Positions 6,108 through 10,067 of a stretch of DNA of 10,067 bases are shown here, piece after piece (position 1 is the first letter of the stretch; every line of letters begins with the position of its first letter). The DNA is from CAYJAQ01 sp964368275 (GTDB lineage Bacteria > Bacillota_I > Bacilli_A > ML615J-28 > CAG-313). Position numbers and translations under genes: made by a program. The DNA is taken from assembly GCA_964368275.1 (NCBI GenBank), contig CAYJAQ010000047.1, positions 1 through 10,067 on the forward strand, in the 5' to 3' direction. A model generated the notes under the pieces. That model was not told where the DNA came from, searched no databases, and saw only the letters and a list, made by a program, of their open reading frames with translations.

Positions 6108-6118
6108 ACGCTATTTCC

Positions 6119-6147
6119 TTGAGTAAATATATAAAAAGTGATAAAAT
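6119..6147 (+). promoter_or_regulatory. Predicted sigma-A promoter of the secreted glycosidase
   Basis: -35 TTGAGT (6119-6124), spacer 17, extended -10 TGA-TAAAAT (6139-6147). The leader is longer than for other genes here: 27 bases from -10 to ATG. Confidence 0.65.
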
Positions 6148-6174
6148 AGTATTGATTTAAAAGAGGAGAAGGAC

Positions 6175-8640
6175 ATGAAAAGATTTTTAAGTTTTACATT
6201 AGTTTTATTTACATGCTTTTTAACAATGGTTATTGGTGTTAGCGCCAAAGCCACTTGGACGACAATTAGTTTAGAAACAACTAATCTTGGGTATGGTGTT
6301 ACTCTTGATAAATATCATGGTACTAGTACCAGCGATTTTAACACTTTATCAAAGATGTTAAATCGTCAACAAGATATTTATACTTTGAATATCCCTAATG
6401 AAAGTAGTGCTCGGGTTGTTCAATGGTCAATTAATAAAGCTAACAATGCCTGGGGCTCATACACTCTTGAGACGATTGCTGCTGATTATGAAAGCACACA
6501 TCCAAATGAAAAAGTAATTGCTGCTACTAACAACTGGTTATCTGACACATTAGCTGGTAATGTTGGTGAATTAGATGGTGTTCAAGTCTGTGATGGCTTA
6601 AACTACCGGGTTACAGATAAGCAAGGCACAGCAGATGCACCAGCATTTAAACATGATTATATTCCTCGGGATTATTTCTTAGGCTTTGATGCAACTGGTA
6701 AGAAAGCTTATTTTACTGATGACTGGAATGATAACAATAACTATACTGATAAATTAGCGCTTAGTTATTGGAATGGTACAGGACAGGCAAGAACAATGTT
6801 GAACATCAATGTTGACAAAATTAATGAAGCACCAGGTGCTGGAGAAATAGCAATAATTTTCCCCAATTATAATGGTACAGAATTAACATTTAGTGGATCA
6901 ACAATATATAAGATGCAAGGTAAAACTCTTCGCTATGATTCAACGAAAGGAACTGGTTCGTTTGTAGAGCGTGATGCATTTGCATTAGGAACTTTTACAA
7001 GTAAAGTTGATGCCGTCGAAATACTACCAGGCAAAACAACTTATTACATTGTATCCAATAACAGCACATTTAATAGCCTTGATCTTACTGACAAAACATT
7101 AGTTGCTCAATATGAGTTGTTAGGTGATTTCACTAATGCAATTGGTGGTACAACATATTATTTCCGTATTGTTCGCAATGGTGAAGTATATCCTGGTACA
7201 TTTGGGCATTGGAATGAAATTAATTGTGAAATTCACCCACGTACAGCCTTTGTTATCAAAGAAGATGGTTCATTTGCCTTAAGTGTAATTGATGGTCGTC
7301 AAAGTTTTAAGACTGGTATGGACTATGAAGACATGGCTAATTTCTACAAGACAATGTATAATGGTTATAATGTCTTTAACTATGATGGTGGTGGATCATC
7401 ATGTATGATAGTTGCTAATAATAAAGGCGGGTATGATATTGTTAACTCACCTTCTGATGGTCGCGAACGTCGTGTTGCTAATGCTAATTTAGTAGTTGTT
7501 GATCGTCAACCATTTGATGTTAGTCAAACAGATGTTCAAGATCATAATTTCACAATAACTTTAGCAAATGTTGGAGAAAATGTTGAAAGCATTTATGCAA
7601 CAGTTAATGGTGAAAAAAGAGAGTTTGTTGGTAATTCGCTCACTTTTGAAAACATTAAGCAAAACGCAATTACAGATGCTAATATTAGTTACAAGTTAAA
7701 AAATAGCGATGTTGAGAAAATTGGTACTACAGTTAGAGCTAGAACATGTAACTTATTTGCTAAAATTCGTAATTTAAGTTTTGATGATATTAAGCAAGAT
7801 GGAGCAACTCTTAAGGTATCTATTCTAGATGAGGAAAGTTCATTCTTCCAAGGTATTGTTGAGGTTGGTGACTTTAAAGAGTACTTTAAAGGCGATTCTG
7901 CTGAAGTTAATATCACCAAGCTAAAAGCAAGTACTGATTATGATGTTAAAGTATCAATTGTATCCAAGAATGGAACAATGGATAATCATACAGATGTATA
8001 TCATTATAGTTTAAAAACTACTAAGGCAGAGTATCCAGAAGAGTTAGTACTGACAGTTAAAGATCAAAACATGGAAATAGGTACTAAACAGACAATGACC
8101 GTTGAGTATGTTCCATTAGGAACTAAGACAATATTGTATTATGCATCTAGCAATGAAAGTGTTGCTACTGTATCAAGCATTGGTAGTATTAAAGCAATAG
8201 CAGAAGGCACAACAACAATAACTGTCAGTACCAAAGAAGGTATTACAGCAACCCTAGAAATTACTGTTGCTGCTCCTAAACCTACTTACCCTAGTGAATT
8301 ATTACCATCGGTTAATAATGAGAAGATGACCGTTGGTACTACCCAAAATATTGTGGTTGCTTATAACCCTGCTGATACAAAAACTACCCTTACTTATGAG
8401 TCAAGTAATGAAAATGTTTTGACTGTTTCTAGTGATGGTGTGATATCAGCTGTTGCTGAAGGCAATGCAACAATTACAATTACTTCGAAAGAAGGCGTAA
8501 AAGCGACGCTTGCAATTACTGTTGAAAAAGCTGTATCAAAAGATACTGAAAAAGGCTGTAAGAAAAAGTCAGCTGTTTTCGTAGCTTTAATGATTAGCAT
8601 GGCATCCGTTATGGCATTTGTTTTTAAACGTCACAAATAA
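6175..8640 (+). CDS. Secreted phosphodiester glycosidase (NAGPA domain) with Ig-like repeats and C-terminal anchor
   Basis: This is an exported 821-residue surface protein. In order: signal peptide (1-24, cut probably after VSA); a region leading into a NAGPA/phosphodiester glycosidase domain (about 110-442) with HPRTAF (354-359), DGRQ (373-376), FNYDGGGSS (401-409) and NSPSDGRERRVANANLVV (424-441), all typical of the family; a beta-rich middle (about 450-615, possibly fibronectin-like); two bacterial Ig-like (BIG_2) domains (620-698 and 705-783); then Gly-Cys (794-795), Lys-rich stretch, hydrophobic helix (about 799-816) and KRHK end. Family members cleave sugar-1-phosphodiester bonds such as GlcNAc-1-P caps; here a cell-wall or capsule glycan is the natural guess. 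No LPxTG motif is seen. AGGAG (6164-6168) supports the ATG. It is a monocistronic unit. Confidence 0.88.
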   Translation: MKRFLSFTLVLFTCFLTMVIGVSAKATWTTISLETTNLGYGVTLDKYHGTSTSDFNTLSKMLNRQQDIYTLNIPNESSARVVQWSINKANNAWGSYTLETIAADYESTHPNEKVIAATNNWLSDTLAGNVGELDGVQVCDGLNYRVTDKQGTADAPAFKHDYIPRDYFLGFDATGKKAYFTDDWNDNNNYTDKLALSYWNGTGQARTMLNINVDKINEAPGAGEIAIIFPNYNGTELTFSGSTIYKMQGKTLRYDSTKGTGSFVERDAFALGTFTSKVDAVEILPGKTTYYIVSNNSTFNSLDLTDKTLVAQYELLGDFTNAIGGTTYYFRIVRNGEVYPGTFGHWNEINCEIHPRTAFVIKEDGSFALSVIDGRQSFKTGMDYEDMANFYKTMYNGYNVFNYDGGGSSCMIVANNKGGYDIVNSPSDGRERRVANANLVVVDRQPFDVSQTDVQDHNFTITLANVGENVESIYATVNGEKREFVGNSLTFENIKQNAITDANISYKLKNSDVEKIGTTVRARTCNLFAKIRNLSFDDIKQDGATLKVSILDEESSFFQGIVEVGDFKEYFKGDSAEVNITKLKASTDYDVKVSIVSKNGTMDNHTDVYHYSLKTTKAEYPEELVLTVKDQNMEIGTKQTMTVEYVPLGTKTILYYASSNESVATVSSIGSIKAIAEGTTTITVSTKEGITATLEITVAAPKPTYPSELLPSVNNEKMTVGTTQNIVVAYNPADTKTTLTYESSNENVLTVSSDGVISAVAEGNATITITSKEGVKATLAITVEKAVSKDTEKGCKKKSAVFVALMISMASVMAFVFKRHK
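8032..8526 (+). repeat. Two tandem BIG_2-type domain repeats within the glycosidase gene
   Basis: Units start at Tyr620 (base 8032) and Tyr705 (base 8287), a period of 85 residues or 255 bases. Both follow YP-EL...GT-Q...TKT-L-Y-SSNE-V-TVSS-G-I-A-AEG--TIT--SKEG--ATL-ITV. Protein-level identity is clear, while the DNA has diverged, so this is an old duplication. Confidence 0.85.
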
Positions 8641-8658
8641 TAATTAAATTTACTTATC

Positions 8659-8700
8659 AAGTCCCGTGCTTAGGCACGGGCTTTATCTTTCTTCTTTTTT
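8659..8700 (+). terminator. Strong Rho-independent terminator of the glycosidase gene
   Basis: CCCGTGC (8663-8669) pairs with GCACGGG (8674-8680) around loop TTAG. Three more pairs follow a bulged T, then a T-rich tract. It is the most GC-rich hairpin in the window. Confidence 0.95.
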
Positions 8701-8703
8701 TCT

Positions 8704-8732
8704 TTTCTAAAAGCAGTAAAAAGTGATATAAT
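8704..8732 (+). promoter_or_regulatory. Predicted promoter of the GNAT-CinA fusion gene
   Basis: Perfect extended -10 TGA-TATAAT (8724-8732). The -35 is weak (TTTCTA, 8704-8709, spacer 17). The -10 ends 19 bases before the ATG. Confidence 0.6.
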
Positions 8733-8751
8733 AAAAGGCGGAGGTCAGAAT

Positions 8752-9987
8752 ATGATTAATATATTTACAAAAGGACCAGTTTACATTGAAACTGAACGCT
8801 TAATTATTCGCAATTTTAACTTAAGCGATGCAGATGACATGTATAATTTTTGGGCTAGTGATGATATTGTAACAAAGTATTTAAGATGGACAACCCATCA
8901 AAATGTTGAAGAGAGCTTAGAAGTTATTAGACGCTTTATTGATGATACGGCTAGTTCCTTAAATCTAGCAATTGTCTTAAAAGAAACCAAGCACGCTATT
9001 GGCTCAATTGCTTTGTATAACCGCGATGAACGTTTGAAAAAGGCTTCGATTGGTTACTGTATCAGTCGTCACTTTTGGAATCGAGGAATTACGACCGAAG
9101 CCTTGAATGCCATCATAAAATATGCTTTTACAACACTTGATCATGAAACCTTGTGCTGCTGTCATAATATGGAAAATCCGTCATCTGGCCGGGTAATGAC
9201 CAAGTGTAATATGCGTTATGTTGGAATCATTAGTAGTAATGATAATAAAAGCAACAAAGAAATTCATGAATGTTGGTATGAACTAACTAAAACAGAATAC
9301 TTAAATGCTCAACAATATTCGGAAACTTTTGTACTTTTAGACAATAGTTTACCGCCTCTTAAATATAAAGGAAGTGTCAATACAACGGTTAATTTAAATA
9401 CAATTAGATATACCATAAGTAGTACTAGTGAAGTAGACTTCATGGCTGATACATTAATGTTTAAAGAATATTATGAAGAGTATATTATTGGCGATAATAA
9501 TCTATCACTTGAAAAGATGATAATTAATTTACTAGTAAAACATGAAATCTTCTTGAGCGCAGCCGAATCATGTACGGGTGGCATGCTAATATCACGTTTA
9601 ATCGGTGTTAGCGGGGCATCAAATGCTATTGGTGAAAGTTATGTTACTTATAGCCCTGAAGCAAAGATAAAAATTCTTAAAGTAAACCCACGCACGATTG
9701 ACAAGCATAGCGTTGTTTCCTATCAAGTTGCTGAAGAAATGGCAAATGGTTTAGCCAAGATTAGTGGTTCGGAGATTTGCATTAGTGTAACTGGCTATGC
9801 GGGAAGTGGATCATATGAAGAGACGGATGGTTTATTTTTCTTTTGCATTAAGACACCTAATTATGAACATGTTGAACGCCATCAAGTACAGGGAAACCGG
9901 GAAGAATGCCGTTTTTCTCAGACCACTTATATTCTTTGGCGTCTATTATCAATCCTAAAAAAATATCAAGCAAATACTCGAAAATAG
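8752..9987 (+). CDS. GNAT acetyltransferase fused to CinA C-terminal (NMN amidase-type) domain
   Basis: This is a 411-residue two-domain protein. Residues 11-182 form a RimJ/RimL-type GNAT N-acetyltransferase: ETERLIIRNFNLSDADDM (13-30), acetyl-CoA loop YCISRHFWNRGITTEAL (102-118), and NMENPSSGRVMTKCNMRYVG (139-158). Residues about 255-402 form a CinA_C/PncC domain: AAESCTGG (270-277, Ser273), VTYSPEAK (298-305, Tyr300 and Lys305 at the PncC spacing from the Ser), HSVVS (319-323) and VTGYAGSG (346-353, where GPGG is usual). PncC enzymes deamidate nicotinamide mononucleotide to nicotinate mononucleotide. CinA normally carries an N-terminal MoCF domain; here a GNAT domain takes its place. The linker (186-255) may keep a remnant of the CinA middle domain. 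GGAGGT (8740-8745) gives a strong start. The two activities are inferred from motifs, and the acceptor substrate of the GNAT part is unknown. Confidence 0.87.
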   Translation: MINIFTKGPVYIETERLIIRNFNLSDADDMYNFWASDDIVTKYLRWTTHQNVEESLEVIRRFIDDTASSLNLAIVLKETKHAIGSIALYNRDERLKKASIGYCISRHFWNRGITTEALNAIIKYAFTTLDHETLCCCHNMENPSSGRVMTKCNMRYVGIISSNDNKSNKEIHECWYELTKTEYLNAQQYSETFVLLDNSLPPLKYKGSVNTTVNLNTIRYTISSTSEVDFMADTLMFKEYYEEYIIGDNNLSLEKMIINLLVKHEIFLSAAESCTGGMLISRLIGVSGASNAIGESYVTYSPEAKIKILKVNPRTIDKHSVVSYQVAEEMANGLAKISGSEICISVTGYAGSGSYEETDGLFFFCIKTPNYEHVERHQVQGNREECRFSQTTYILWRLLSILKKYQANTRK

Positions 9988-10023
9988 CCTAGTTTTTAGA
10001 TAGAAACTTACATACTTTATCGC

Positions 10024-10052
10024 TTGAATTAAATGCCTCTTTATGGTATAAT
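10024..10052 (+). promoter_or_regulatory. Predicted promoter of a gene starting just past the window
   Basis: -35 TTGAAT (10024-10029), spacer 17, extended -10 TGG-TATAAT (10044-10052). The trailing GTAGTGA resembles the start of a ribosome site, so a start codon would be expected within a few bases of the right edge. No terminator with a U-run is visible between 9987 and this promoter. Confidence 0.7.
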
Positions 10053-10067
10053 ATACAATTGTAGTGA

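Noticed and set aside
7689..8600. Two short minus-strand open frames (7689-7919 and 8394-8600)
   Set aside because: Both are antisense shadows of the secreted glycosidase gene, whose Ig-like domains explain the sequence.
8539..8640. Sortase LPxTG-type anchor on the glycosidase
   Set aside because: The tail has a hydrophobic helix and basic end, but no LPxTG-like pentapeptide precedes it; Gly-Cys is present instead.
9991..10008. Possible terminator after the GNAT-CinA gene (AGTTT/AAACT)
   Set aside because: Only five AT-rich pairs with an 8-base loop and no following T-run.
1..10067. CRISPR arrays, insertion sequences, tRNA/rRNA genes and riboswitches
   Set aside because: I found no regularly spaced repeats, transposase motifs, cloverleaf-like sequence or long structured leader; intergenic gaps are all under about 170 bases.

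Overview
The window looks like the chromosome of a low-GC, endospore-forming Bacillota. The evidence is a clear SpoIIQ homologue at the left edge, a clear SpoIIID homologue in the middle, the Gram-positive MnmL/MnmM tRNA-modification pair, strong AGGTGAT-type ribosome binding sites and AT-rich intergenic DNA. I cannot place it more finely. The Erysipelotrichia/Mollicutes-related Bacilli are plausible, but that is inference. Trp is read from UGG throughout, and no gene here ends in TGA.

Layout, left to right: spoIIQ (+), a PsuK-like PfkB sugar kinase (+) and a patatin-like acyl hydrolase (+). The patatin gene converges on the minus-strand operon mnmL-mnmM. spoIIID (+) is divergent from mnmL. 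Next come a DUF1295 membrane protein (+), convergent with the IMPACT-family gene yigZ/yvyE (-). Divergent from yigZ is a secreted 821-residue phosphodiester glycosidase with bacterial Ig-like repeats (+). Last is a 411-residue GNAT-CinA_C fusion (+). There are ten genes and no gap above 300 bases. I see no rRNA, tRNA, riboswitch, CRISPR array or mobile element.

spoIIQ and spoIIID are usually close neighbours (the spoIID-spoIIQ-spoIIID cluster). Here they are separated by about 3.4 kb holding four genes with no obvious sporulation role. SpoIIQ acts at the engulfment interface, and SpoIIID is the mother-cell regulator under sigma-E. The sequence upstream of spoIIID fits a sigma-E promoter and abuts the divergent mnmL promoter. 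MnmL and MnmM complete the wobble-uridine modification mnm5s2U. Most other genes appear to be single transcription units, each with its own promoter and hairpin terminator.

The points most worth following are: the GNAT-CinA_C fusion; a recurrent promoter geometry with only 15-19 nt between the -10 box and the start codon; the loss of most metal ligands in the SpoIIQ LytM domain; and the Gly-Cys/hydrophobic/basic C-terminal tail of the secreted glycosidase. I found no convincing multi-gene undescribed system.
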